Assembly: GCA_947648875.1 (NCBI GenBank)
Contig: CANSPM010000007.1
Span: 1 to 64,000, forward strand
Direction of reading: 5' to 3'
Source of the DNA: an uncultured Lachnospiraceae bacterium
GTDB lineage: Bacteria; Bacillota; Clostridia; Lachnospirales; Lachnospiraceae
DNA length: 64,000 nucleotides
Position numbers and translations under genes: made by a program. Position 1 is the first letter of the stretch; each line of letters begins with the position of its first letter. This document shows positions 53,311-62,013 of the stretch, one piece after another. Below the pieces are notes generated by a model, which saw only the letters and a program-made list of their open reading frames with translations, ran no database searches and was not told the DNA's origin.

Positions 53311-54315
53311 TTACATCTTGATACCGGAACTGCTCAGGCTTTCCACAAATCCCTTCTGGGCAAACAGGTACAGGATCAGCACCGGTACAATAATCATCAA
53401 CGTGCCGGTAGACAGAATACAGTCCGTCTTGGCCACTGTGGGTGTAACCGGCGACCCTTGCAACCGCTGTAGAAACGCGGCCAGACTGTCTACAATTCTG
53501 GACAGAGAGGTACTCACCAATTTGGCATTGCCCAAAAAGAGTTTGGAGTAAAATCCGTCGGTCCACTGCCACACAAAGGAGAAGAGGAAGCAGGATGTCA
53601 ATATGGGGGTTGCGTCCGGCAACATAATGCGCAGGAAGGTCTTAAGCGTTCCACAGCCATCCACATAGGCCGCCTCCTCCAGTTCCATGGGTATATTCCG
53701 GAAGAACTGGCGGATCATATAGATATACAGACCATTCTTCAGTCCCATACATCCCGCGCTCATCAGGTAATAGGGAAGTACCGATCCTCTCAGATTAAGA
53801 GAATTTCCCGTGATCAGCTTAAAAATCCCCAGTATGTCAAAGAACCGGAAATGCAGATGCAGGGATGTGGATATGGTCTGCGGCGGCACCAACACCACCA
53901 TCATCACACAGGCAAACCAGAACTTCTTTAGCGGGAAGTTGAACCTGGCAAAACCGTATCCCACCAGTGTGCAGACTGCAATCTGCAAAACAGCGATAGA
54001 AAAAGAGATCAGCAGAGAATTGACAATGCTCTCTCCGTATGACATAAGTTCCGCCGCCAGCTGGTAATTCTCCGTGGTAAAGTGCTCCGGAATAGAAACT
54101 ACCATGGGACTGTACAGATCCTCCTCCGCCATAAAGCTGACGGATATCTTGTTTAAGATAGGCTGTAGGATCATAAAACACATACCGAACAACAATATAA
54201 ACCGACATATCTTAAGTCCAATATCCAGCACCGTCTTTTTCAGCAGGTAGCCTTCCGATTTTTTATTTCTCTCCCAGAAGCTACTATTTTTCTGTTTTGC
54301 GATTGCCTTAGTCAT
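53311..54315 (-). CDS. Carbohydrate ABC permease (MalG type)
   Basis: A 334-residue membrane protein with six helices and the EAA loop MELEEAAYVDGCGTLKTFL that contacts the ATPase. The C-terminus ends in FVESLSSSGIKM as is usual for MalG-type permeases. Its start overlaps the partner permease by eight bases. Second permease of the first pair. Confidence 0.93.
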   Translation of the reverse strand: MTKAIAKQKNSSFWERNKKSEGYLLKKTVLDIGLKICRFILLFGMCFMILQPILNKISVSFMAEEDLYSPMVVSIPEHFTTENYQLAAELMSYGESIVNSLLISFSIAVLQIAVCTLVGYGFARFNFPLKKFWFACVMMVVLVPPQTISTSLHLHFRFFDILGIFKLITGNSLNLRGSVLPYYLMSAGCMGLKNGLYIYMIRQFFRNIPMELEEAAYVDGCGTLKTFLRIMLPDATPILTSCFLFSFVWQWTDGFYSKLFLGNAKLVSTSLSRIVDSLAAFLQRLQGSPVTPTVAKTDCILSTGTLMIIVPVLILYLFAQKGFVESLSSSGIKM

Positions 54316-55216
54316 AATAGTAAACCCCCTTTGAAATGATAAACGAACTGATACCTACAAAAGCGATTACAATCAGGAAGTAAATCCATGTCATAGCCGA
54401 TGAGAAGCCGTAATTGATCTGCTGCACCATAACTTTGGTAATTTTCTCTATGACCTCATTGTCAGATCTCATACAGAAATCAATGATGGTATAGACCCAA
54501 TTCACCAGGAACATGGAACTGATCATAGGAAAAGTGATCTTCCACAGACTCTCCCATTTTGTACAGCCCTCAATATCTGCCGCCTCATACATACTGGTGG
54601 AAATGGTCTGGAGGCCGGACAGAAAAATAATAATCTGAATGCCGGAAGAAATCGCAATATTATAGATATTGTCTATAACTTCAAACACCTTTTCGAAGGC
54701 TCTGACACCCACGCCTGCCGTCCGCAGGATTTCCTCCACCGCCGCCGTGATACTGATACCAGAGGTATTTTCCTCTATGGCCACCTGAATCGTGGACATC
54801 AACGAGTTCTCTGTCTCTAATCCCAGTATAACACCGGATGAAAGAATAACAGGCAGGAAAAATATGGCTCTTACCAACGCCCTTCCCTTGAACTTCTGAT
54901 TCAGAATCAGTGCCACAAAGAAGCTGAACACCATGATGGCCAGAGAATCGACAACCATTCTGGAGATTTCCTCCGTCAGCAGCCGTACAAACTCCGGGTC
55001 TATACGAAACGCCCGGTGATAGTTCTCAATCCCTGCCCAGATTGGATTAAAGTTGCCTGCGCCAACCTCCACATTACAAAAACTCATATACAGTGACTGA
55101 ATAAAGGGCTTAACCATAAACACCAGAAATCCGACAATGAAAGGCGCTATGAAGATATATCCCGCTATTGCCTTACGTCTCTGAAGACCCGCTAACTTAT
55201 TCTTCTGTTTCTTCAT
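54308..55216 (-). CDS. Carbohydrate ABC permease (MalF type)
   Basis: A 302-residue membrane protein with six helices and an EAA loop, MYEAADIEGCTKWESLWKI. A large loop (about residues 135-175) between helices is longer than usual and rich in Thr/Glu. The ATG at 55216 has AAAGGG upstream. It follows the DUF5696 gene by 34 bases. Confidence 0.92.
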   Translation of the reverse strand: MKKQKNKLAGLQRRKAIAGYIFIAPFIVGFLVFMVKPFIQSLYMSFCNVEVGAGNFNPIWAGIENYHRAFRIDPEFVRLLTEEISRMVVDSLAIMVFSFFVALILNQKFKGRALVRAIFFLPVILSSGVILGLETENSLMSTIQVAIEENTSGISITAAVEEILRTAGVGVRAFEKVFEVIDNIYNIAISSGIQIIIFLSGLQTISTSMYEAADIEGCTKWESLWKITFPMISSMFLVNWVYTIIDFCMRSDNEVIEKITKVMVQQINYGFSSAMTWIYFLIVIAFVGISSFIISKGVYYYD

Positions 55217-55250
55217 CTCTAACAACCCTTTCTACAATAAAATTCCGCAT

Positions 55251-57851
55251 CTACCGAACCACCTTATAATCTCTGGCGGGAACCACCGTTCCGTCCTCCG
55301 CCGTCTGATCCAGATAACTGTAATTGACATAAACCGAAGTGCCATCCTCATAGGTAGTGCAGGCCAAATAGGCATTGATCTGCTCATGTCCTGTCATTTT
55401 CTGGTTAAAAGTGTGTCCCAGCTCCGCATTATATCTGGTATAGATTTCCACCAGCCTGTCATGCCATGCGGCATAATCGGCTCCAAAGTATTCTGTGTAA
55501 AGGGTCTTCTGAAGAACAAACGCTGTCTCATTCATCAGAGTGAAAGATAAGCCGGCCCCATATTCCGCGCTGCGCAGCAATTCATCCTCCGTCTCGCCGG
55601 TCAGGTTCAGCGCCTCGCCGGTGTAATTCACATATCCGTGTATCGCGATCTGGTAAAAGGGCACATAGGTGTCAATAATGGTATATTCGCTGCCCTGCAA
55701 TTCCATATTGGTAATCATGTCACAATAGGGTGCCACATAGTCGTTACCCATATTGACCATAATCTGCTGTCCCTGATCCGCCAGGGCTTTGATCTGCTCC
55801 ACCTGCTGGTTCAATACCTCCTGCCTGTGGTGAGTATCCTTGACATTATAGTCTGCGGACAGATCTTTTCCAGTCTCCCGGAAAGAGATTCCCGTGCCGT
55901 ATTTTGCTGCTGTAGCTGCCAGATTATCCGTCATTTCCGCTGCCAGATCCGGACGCAGCAGATAAAAGCTGTCCTTATATTCACTTTTGCCATAGGAGAT
56001 CGGGTTGTACTCAAACAACTCTGCCTTCTCCTTACTGATCTGACGCGCGGCATCCGAGAACACAACAAACCCGTTGAGGATTCCACTGTCATAGGCATAC
56101 TGCGTCACACCATCCAGATAAATATCAACCCCCAGATCCTTAGCCGTATTGACAGCATTCTGGAGATCTTTCTTACTCCCCAGTCCGGATATGGGTTTCA
56201 CGCGACTCAACATCTTCTGTTGCATACCGCCGTTGGCCCAGCCCGTAAGTTTCACCGACATATTGTTCAAGCCGTCTCCCTTAAGTTCAGCGATCATATC
56301 GGCAGCCTCCTTAAAGGAAGTAAGTTTCAACGGTCTCGAAACCGGCACACCCAGAATCTGTCTGACTTTGTCAACCGCCCCCACAATTTCCACCGCTACC
56401 GGAGCCTCTGTATCCTCATTCATGGCCAGATAACCCTCATATCTGTCCGCCATATAGGCCTGATAGTCCTTGGCCATATCCGTGTAGCTGCCACTATCCA
56501 CAAAACTGTACCGTTGCACCAGACTTCCGTCGGGAAGCTCCGGAATATAGACATAAATACTACTGTTGGCAATCTCACCTACATTGTATTTCTCGCGCAG
56601 AGCAATACTGTATACCGCGTGAGCATAATTATAGCTGTTCAGCCTGCCGGAAATATCAGCCCGGATGGATGCGTAAGCCGCGCCGTCCTCCAGAATGCAG
56701 ATAAAGGAATCCTCTCCCTGGCTGATTCCATACACATTAAAGTAACTACGGGTATTATGCACCACAGCCTCTCTGTTCAGTGCCATGTCCCAGCCGTACA
56801 TATTTGCGTAATAGTCATTCTGGGAACTCTTCCCATTATTGAAATTGATCAGCGCACCGCCGCCCTCCGGTACCATCAGAAAGCCCTGATCCTCTGTACT
56901 GCCTGTGCCAAAGAAGGGCAACACGGCCAGATTGGACAAAGGGTTAGCGGAAGCGTACTCAATCTCCTGTAGAGGGATCTCCACCATCAGGTCATCCCCG
57001 TCCAGACGATAGATCACACTCACATTATAGATGGCCTTGTCAGAGCTGTTCTCTGCAAGATTCAATTCCTTGTCAGCCTGATAGTCCTCCATGGTATAGC
57101 CGATCTCTTCAAAGATGCCCTCAAACTTGCTCTTCAGATTATCCTTGATGGTATCTCTCAGTACCCAGATCACTTCATCCGCCAGAATCGGATAACTTTC
57201 CAAAAGCTGGTCCTGGATTTCCTTATCCTTCTTACTCAGATTATTGATATCGTATTTTTTATAATACTCCTTAACTAACGCAGAATTGACCTGATCCATC
57301 AGTCCCAGCCATTTCTGGAAGTCTTCATCCCTCATCACCGGCGGAATTACATATTCCTTATCCGTATCACCGATGGAATAGTAGACCTTGATATAGTCCT
57401 CACCTGCCTCTATATCATAAACACCCTTTGCGATGCTGTAGTCAAAATTGTTATATTTAGCGTCCACACCGTTTGCTGTACTCCAGGTGATCTCCATTGT
57501 AGACTGTAATCTACCCTTCTCGCCGGTCAGGGCAAGCGGGTCCGACGCACCGTCCACCGGATTGGAATACCACACTTTGCCGCTGGATTTCACCTCAAGA
57601 GTGAAATGTGTGTTACTGGGGTCCATCACGAACTTCAGCGCCTCATTCTCCAACACCAGCTCCTTCTCTTCCCCTTCCCAGCCGTTGATCCTTATAATCT
57701 CCTTCTCTTCTTCCTCATTGCGGTAGTTCAATACAATCAGCACTCCCGCCAGGATAATCAGTGCGATGATCCCCGGAGCGATCAGACTTTTCAGCTGCCG
57801 GATCAATGCCTTTTTCAATTCTGCTTTTCTTGCCGCTTTGTCTCTATACAT
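55251..57851 (-). CDS. DUF5696 membrane-anchored protein, glycoside-hydrolase-like
   Basis: An 866-residue protein with a short basic cytoplasmic tail, one membrane helix (about 25-42) and an extracellular region. The first part (about 60-420) is beta-rich (LEVKSSGKVWYSNP, DDLMVEIPLQEIEY), and the second (about 480-820) has TIM-barrel-like features: VKLTGWANGG, GVDIYLDGVTQYAYDSG, ISFRETGKDLSADY, then YVPFYQIAIHGYVNYTG. It resembles GH families such as GH101-type barrels in layout, but no catalytic pair can be assigned with confidence. It sits between the Yip1 gene and the first permease pair. Confidence 0.85.
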   Translation of the reverse strand: MYRDKAARKAELKKALIRQLKSLIAPGIIALIILAGVLIVLNYRNEEEEKEIIRINGWEGEEKELVLENEALKFVMDPSNTHFTLEVKSSGKVWYSNPVDGASDPLALTGEKGRLQSTMEITWSTANGVDAKYNNFDYSIAKGVYDIEAGEDYIKVYYSIGDTDKEYVIPPVMRDEDFQKWLGLMDQVNSALVKEYYKKYDINNLSKKDKEIQDQLLESYPILADEVIWVLRDTIKDNLKSKFEGIFEEIGYTMEDYQADKELNLAENSSDKAIYNVSVIYRLDGDDLMVEIPLQEIEYASANPLSNLAVLPFFGTGSTEDQGFLMVPEGGGALINFNNGKSSQNDYYANMYGWDMALNREAVVHNTRSYFNVYGISQGEDSFICILEDGAAYASIRADISGRLNSYNYAHAVYSIALREKYNVGEIANSSIYVYIPELPDGSLVQRYSFVDSGSYTDMAKDYQAYMADRYEGYLAMNEDTEAPVAVEIVGAVDKVRQILGVPVSRPLKLTSFKEAADMIAELKGDGLNNMSVKLTGWANGGMQQKMLSRVKPISGLGSKKDLQNAVNTAKDLGVDIYLDGVTQYAYDSGILNGFVVFSDAARQISKEKAELFEYNPISYGKSEYKDSFYLLRPDLAAEMTDNLAATAAKYGTGISFRETGKDLSADYNVKDTHHRQEVLNQQVEQIKALADQGQQIMVNMGNDYVAPYCDMITNMELQGSEYTIIDTYVPFYQIAIHGYVNYTGEALNLTGETEDELLRSAEYGAGLSFTLMNETAFVLQKTLYTEYFGADYAAWHDRLVEIYTRYNAELGHTFNQKMTGHEQINAYLACTTYEDGTSVYVNYSYLDQTAEDGTVVPARDYKVVR

Positions 57852-57935
57852 GGTTTGGTTTCTCCCATCTGCCTACCAGAGTAGGCATATATCCTCTTTT
57901 ACCGCTTCCGGCGGTATACCTTCCGTCAATCTCCG

Positions 57936-58592
57936 TCATAGTCGGAACAGTATCTCCCTGCCCAGAGAGATGAAATATGAGATACCCTGCGTGATCATAC
58001 TGAAAAACAACAGCAGAATAAACACCATCACCAGCATTGCAAACAGGGAAGCAATGGTAAACAAAAAGTTTTTGCCCAGAGAATACTCGTGGATCTGCAT
58101 CATGGCTGCGAAGATCAACGCCAGAGCCCACACCAGAGACACCGCACTGAGCACCGTGTAAAACTCATGCTCATCCACTGTCACAAAATTGCTGAAAATC
58201 ATCAGGGGAAACTGCATCAGCGGGTACGGGGTCAGGGCATAACAGGTAGCCATATACACCTGCCCCAGTCTGCCCTTGCCGTCAAACAGTGTAGTCAGCG
58301 CCCAGTTTCCCACCACCCAAAGCAAAAGCGGGAACAGCACACTGGCTATGTACAGGAAGATATTGATCCCCTCCCAGTACACTGTCATGAAGATAAAGCT
58401 CGTGTAGCGCAACTTCATGACCCGCAGCAACAATGTCAGTAGCAGGATCGTGTTAGCCGCCGCGTAGGACCCTCTTCGCTCATGAGTCAGATCCCAAAAA
58501 CCGTCCAGAGGGTGGGTAATACAGTACAGTGCAAACTTTAAAGTTGCTATATAATGCGCAAAAGTTTCTTTCATTTTCAATGAAGCTATCAT
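57936..58592 (-). CDS. Yip1-domain membrane protein
   Basis: A 218-residue polytopic protein with five predicted helices. The first loop GYxTLxFALYCITHPLDGFWDL and the later WALTTLFDGKGRLGQVYMAT and ALTPYPLMQFP fit the Yip1 family (COG1133-like membrane domain). Yip1 proteins act in membrane trafficking in eukaryotes; their bacterial role is unknown. Here the gene is 12 bases from the NHL gene and lies in a carbohydrate operon. The ribosome-binding site is GGAGG. Confidence 0.85.
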   Translation of the reverse strand: MIASLKMKETFAHYIATLKFALYCITHPLDGFWDLTHERRGSYAAANTILLLTLLLRVMKLRYTSFIFMTVYWEGINIFLYIASVLFPLLLWVVGNWALTTLFDGKGRLGQVYMATCYALTPYPLMQFPLMIFSNFVTVDEHEFYTVLSAVSLVWALALIFAAMMQIHEYSLGKNFLFTIASLFAMLVMVFILLLFFSMITQGISYFISLGREILFRL

Positions 58593-58604
58593 AACGGCCT
58601 CCGT

Positions 58605-60110
58605 TTACATTCTGAAGATGTCAGCTGTGTCGATCTCATGCTTTATTTTCTTGACCTTGCCTATGGCCAGGGGAACAATCAGCACAGCGAACACCACAAT
58701 GAAGATCGCCACAATATGTTCCTCCACCCACTCCTTGCGGTACTGCTTGTAAGCCTTGGAATAATTCTCGTCATCGTATTTCAACTCAAAATACTCCATT
58801 GCTTCATGGTAGCGCTCCTGCCGCAGAAGGGAACGTCCGATACCGATATAAGCCAGATCATAATTGCCGTTCAGGTTCATGACTTCCTGCCACGTCTCCC
58901 CTGATGCAGCATACTCACCGTCATCAAACTGGTCGATGGCCTGATAGACCAGACGACCGAACTCTGTGGGTGTAAACAGGGTGATAGCACAGTCCTGACT
59001 GTCCAGTACCAGCAGATCCTGCCCCATATGCTCCACAGCCGCGGGACTCCTGAAATATCCGTCCATATTGCCGCTGCCGCCAAATCCGAAAAGCATGCGT
59101 CCCTGATCATCATAGGCGAACAAACGCCCTCTCACCCGATCCAGCACCACATATACATCATTCTCAAAGACCGTGACATCACAAAAACGGGAAGGTCCCT
59201 CATATCCGCCGGCATTGCCCCAATACAGATCGCCGATTATGAACCACTCACCGTTGCGTACCAGAATATCGTTGCCCATCAGATTCAGCTTACGGACTGC
59301 GTCTGCCGCTCCGGAATCCAGATCGTCATCAGAGGCGCTGCCGTTGACCGCATAGATAAAACCTTCGTGATCCATATAGATGTTATCATATTCTGTGGGA
59401 ACAAAGGATTCCATCTGGGCCCTCTGTTCCTCGGTGGCAAGCTTCTTCCAGATATAATCCGCAAAGTCATAAGTGACTTTGGTAGCCCCCACAAAACCGG
59501 AGAACACGCCGTCGTTCTCATACTTGATCAGACCCTTGTTGATACCGCTGGCTATGCAGTATACACGGCCCGCCGTATCAATTACAATCTTGTTCGGCGT
59601 AAAGCTGATTGTGGGGTCAAGGGTATTGTCCACAGGTTTGTCAAACTGCATCAGGTAATTCAGATCCGCGTCCAGTTTCAGAATACGGCTGTTCCCCCTG
59701 TCCGCTATGAAAATCTCCCCCGTCTCAGAGATTGCGATGTCCGAAGGAGCGGAAAACGTCTTAACCTCCACATCCCCCTGAAACTCCTCAATGATCTGTC
59801 GTACCTGAAAACTCTCTTTCTCATTCCGCTCCAGCACCACGATCCGGTTGTTGCCCGTATCGCAGATATAGACCAGATTGCCATATACAAACATCCCCTG
59901 GGGACTTGAGAAATTCTTATCCAGTCCCAGAGCCGCAGCAGTATAAACCTCCTGCACCGTGTAGGCATCCGGAGAATCCTGCACATCTCCCCAGTAATCA
60001 TAATTGAAGGTATAACTGCCGTCGTCGGAGGCGCTCACCGCCAGGGAGGAACCCACCAACACACAAAAGCCTGCCAGCAGCACGCCGACTCTCTTTAATA
60101 TCTTTCTCAT
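58605..60110 (-). CDS. NHL beta-propeller, TPR-like membrane protein
   Basis: A 501-residue protein with a signal peptide (about 1-27), an NHL-type beta-propeller (about 60-390) with repeated GNLVYICDTGNNRIVVL, GEIFIADRGNSRILKL and similar blades, a short TPR-like helical part (about 405-455, EMAYQAI-type DEGEYAAS helix), and one C-terminal membrane helix (about 470-490). The large domain is outside the cell. Propellers usually bind partners or glycans; its place between transporter genes suggests a surface scaffold or glycan sensor. Confidence 0.88.
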   Translation of the reverse strand: MRKILKRVGVLLAGFCVLVGSSLAVSASDDGSYTFNYDYWGDVQDSPDAYTVQEVYTAAALGLDKNFSSPQGMFVYGNLVYICDTGNNRIVVLERNEKESFQVRQIIEEFQGDVEVKTFSAPSDIAISETGEIFIADRGNSRILKLDADLNYLMQFDKPVDNTLDPTISFTPNKIVIDTAGRVYCIASGINKGLIKYENDGVFSGFVGATKVTYDFADYIWKKLATEEQRAQMESFVPTEYDNIYMDHEGFIYAVNGSASDDDLDSGAADAVRKLNLMGNDILVRNGEWFIIGDLYWGNAGGYEGPSRFCDVTVFENDVYVVLDRVRGRLFAYDDQGRMLFGFGGSGNMDGYFRSPAAVEHMGQDLLVLDSQDCAITLFTPTEFGRLVYQAIDQFDDGEYAASGETWQEVMNLNGNYDLAYIGIGRSLLRQERYHEAMEYFELKYDDENYSKAYKQYRKEWVEEHIVAIFIVVFAVLIVPLAIGKVKKIKHEIDTADIFRM

Positions 60111-60154
60111 ACGCCACCTCGCTCCTCTATCATTTCTCTACGCCGCTTTTTCCA

Positions 60155-61057
60155 TTAATCCTTCAGGCCGGAACTTGCCATAGTCTCCAGGATCTGGCTC
60201 TCTGAGAGAATGAAAATACAGATCGGCACTGCCATCACAATAACCTGTACCGCCGCCGACTGACCGGTTCTGGCGATACCGCCGCTCTGAATCTGCTGTA
60301 GCGCATAGACCAGCGTCTTTTTCTCCTCGGAATAAATGAAGGTTGCCGCCCTGTTGTTCCACAGGCCCTGCACGGAAAAAATGATCAGTGTGAGCCAGGC
60401 GGGTTTTACATTAGGCATCACTATACCGGAAAATACCCTCCACTCATTGGCACCATCTATCTTGGCCGCCTCGATCAGTGAAGTAGGAAGTCCTTCCATG
60501 AACTGCTTCATCAGGAACAAACCGGTGGGCAGCGCAAAAGCCGGAATGATAATGGCCCAGTAAGTGTCGATCCAGCCCAGGGAATTGATAATCAGATAGT
60601 TGGGGATGGATGTAACATATCCGCTGAACATCATGGCCACAGTGACAACCTTAAAGAAAGCCTGCCCTCCGGGGAACTCGTACTTTGCCAGTACAAAAGC
60701 CCCCATGGATGCCACAATCAGATGTCCGAAAGTTCCCACCGCCGTGATAAATACCGTGTTGAATATATATCTGGAGAATGTTACCCAGGACTTGCCCATG
60801 GTCACAAACAGATCGGAGAAATTATCCAGCGTAGGATTCTGGGCAAATACAGTAGGCGGGAATTTAAACAGTTCGTCCAGCGGCTTGAGCGCGGACTCAA
60901 TGGCATACACCAGAGGAAACACCATGGCCACAGCCATCAGGAGCAGGAAAAGATAGACGAAGAAATCTCCTACTCTGGACCGATTGGGCTGTCTCCTCTT
61001 TAATACTACATGTCTCGGTTGCTTTTCGATTTTCGTTTCTTTTCTCTTTTTGCTCAT
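60155..61057 (-). CDS. Carbohydrate ABC permease (MalG type)
   Basis: A 300-residue membrane protein with six helices and the EAA-type loop LIEAAKIDGANEWRVFSGI, followed by the C-terminal ILESQILETMASSGLKD. Second permease of the second pair. It follows the MalF-type permease with a one-base gap (TGATATG). Confidence 0.93.
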   Translation of the reverse strand: MSKKRKETKIEKQPRHVVLKRRQPNRSRVGDFFVYLFLLLMAVAMVFPLVYAIESALKPLDELFKFPPTVFAQNPTLDNFSDLFVTMGKSWVTFSRYIFNTVFITAVGTFGHLIVASMGAFVLAKYEFPGGQAFFKVVTVAMMFSGYVTSIPNYLIINSLGWIDTYWAIIIPAFALPTGLFLMKQFMEGLPTSLIEAAKIDGANEWRVFSGIVMPNVKPAWLTLIIFSVQGLWNNRAATFIYSEEKKTLVYALQQIQSGGIARTGQSAAVQVIVMAVPICIFILSESQILETMASSGLKD

Positions 61058-61058
61058 A

Positions 61059-61997
61059 TCAGGTTCCTACTCTTCTCAACAGACTTTGAATTGCTTTATT
61101 ACACAGGATCATCACCAGGAACAGCATTGTCGCAATTGCCGACGCGTAACCCATCTCAAATCTGGAAAAACCATAGTCAAACAGGTGAGTCACAACGGTG
61201 CGGGCCGCATAGTCCGTACTGGGATAACCGCAAAGCGCCATAGTCACATCACAAACACCGAAGGACTGGGTGATAGCCATAACCGCGCCGAACATCAGCA
61301 TAGGCTTCATATTCGGCAATGTGATAAACCATAACTCCTGCCACCGGTTCTTCACGCCGTCGATACAACCCGCCTCATACTGTGAGCGGTCCACACCCTG
61401 GAGACCTGCCACAAAGGACAGGAAGCCCATGCCCAAGCTCATCCACAGGATTACCACCATACAGATCGGAAGCATGTAGGCCGGATTGGTCAGCCACAGA
61501 ACCGGGGCGTCAATCAACCCCATGTCAATCAACAGCGCGTTCACCTGCCCGTAGGCATCACCTCTGAACAATATGGAAAAGATTACAAATACATTGCCTG
61601 CGATGGATGGCGCATAGAACACCACCACCGCAATTGTCCGTATCCATCTTGGCAGTTCATTGATCAGCCAGGCAAACAGGAAGGACATTATATATCCGAG
61701 AGGTCCTGTAATTACTGCGATCATAAACGTGTTTTTCACGCCAGTCAGGAAGATATCGTCCGCCAGGATCAGATTGATATAGTTCTGTATCCCGATAAAC
61801 CTGGGCGATTCCAGTATGTTGTAATAAGTGAAACTGAAAAAGATGGAACTACATACCGGTAATATGTAAAACAATGTAAACAGAATCGCATAGGGGGCCA
61901 GAAACGCGTAACACATTTTGGACCGTTTTGCTTTTTTTACCGCCACCCGGAAATTATGCTTCCGGAGGGTGACATATTTCTGTAAATATTCTTTCAT
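61059..61997 (-). CDS. Carbohydrate ABC permease (MalF type)
   Basis: A 312-residue permease with six helices and the EAA loop QYEAGCIDGVKNRWQELW. The ATG at 61997 is preceded by GGGGGGAATGG; an ATG 12 codons earlier would overlap the binding-protein gene. It lies directly after the large binding-protein gene. Confidence 0.92.
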   Translation of the reverse strand: MKEYLQKYVTLRKHNFRVAVKKAKRSKMCYAFLAPYAILFTLFYILPVCSSIFFSFTYYNILESPRFIGIQNYINLILADDIFLTGVKNTFMIAVITGPLGYIMSFLFAWLINELPRWIRTIAVVVFYAPSIAGNVFVIFSILFRGDAYGQVNALLIDMGLIDAPVLWLTNPAYMLPICMVVILWMSLGMGFLSFVAGLQGVDRSQYEAGCIDGVKNRWQELWFITLPNMKPMLMFGAVMAITQSFGVCDVTMALCGYPSTDYAARTVVTHLFDYGFSRFEMGYASAIATMLFLVMILCNKAIQSLLRRVGT

Positions 61998-62013
61998 GCT
62001 TATCCATTCCCCC

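Noticed and set aside
55638..56972. Plus-strand open frame (444 codons) opposite the DUF5696 gene
   Set aside because: Antisense shadow with His/Ile-rich random composition and no start signal.
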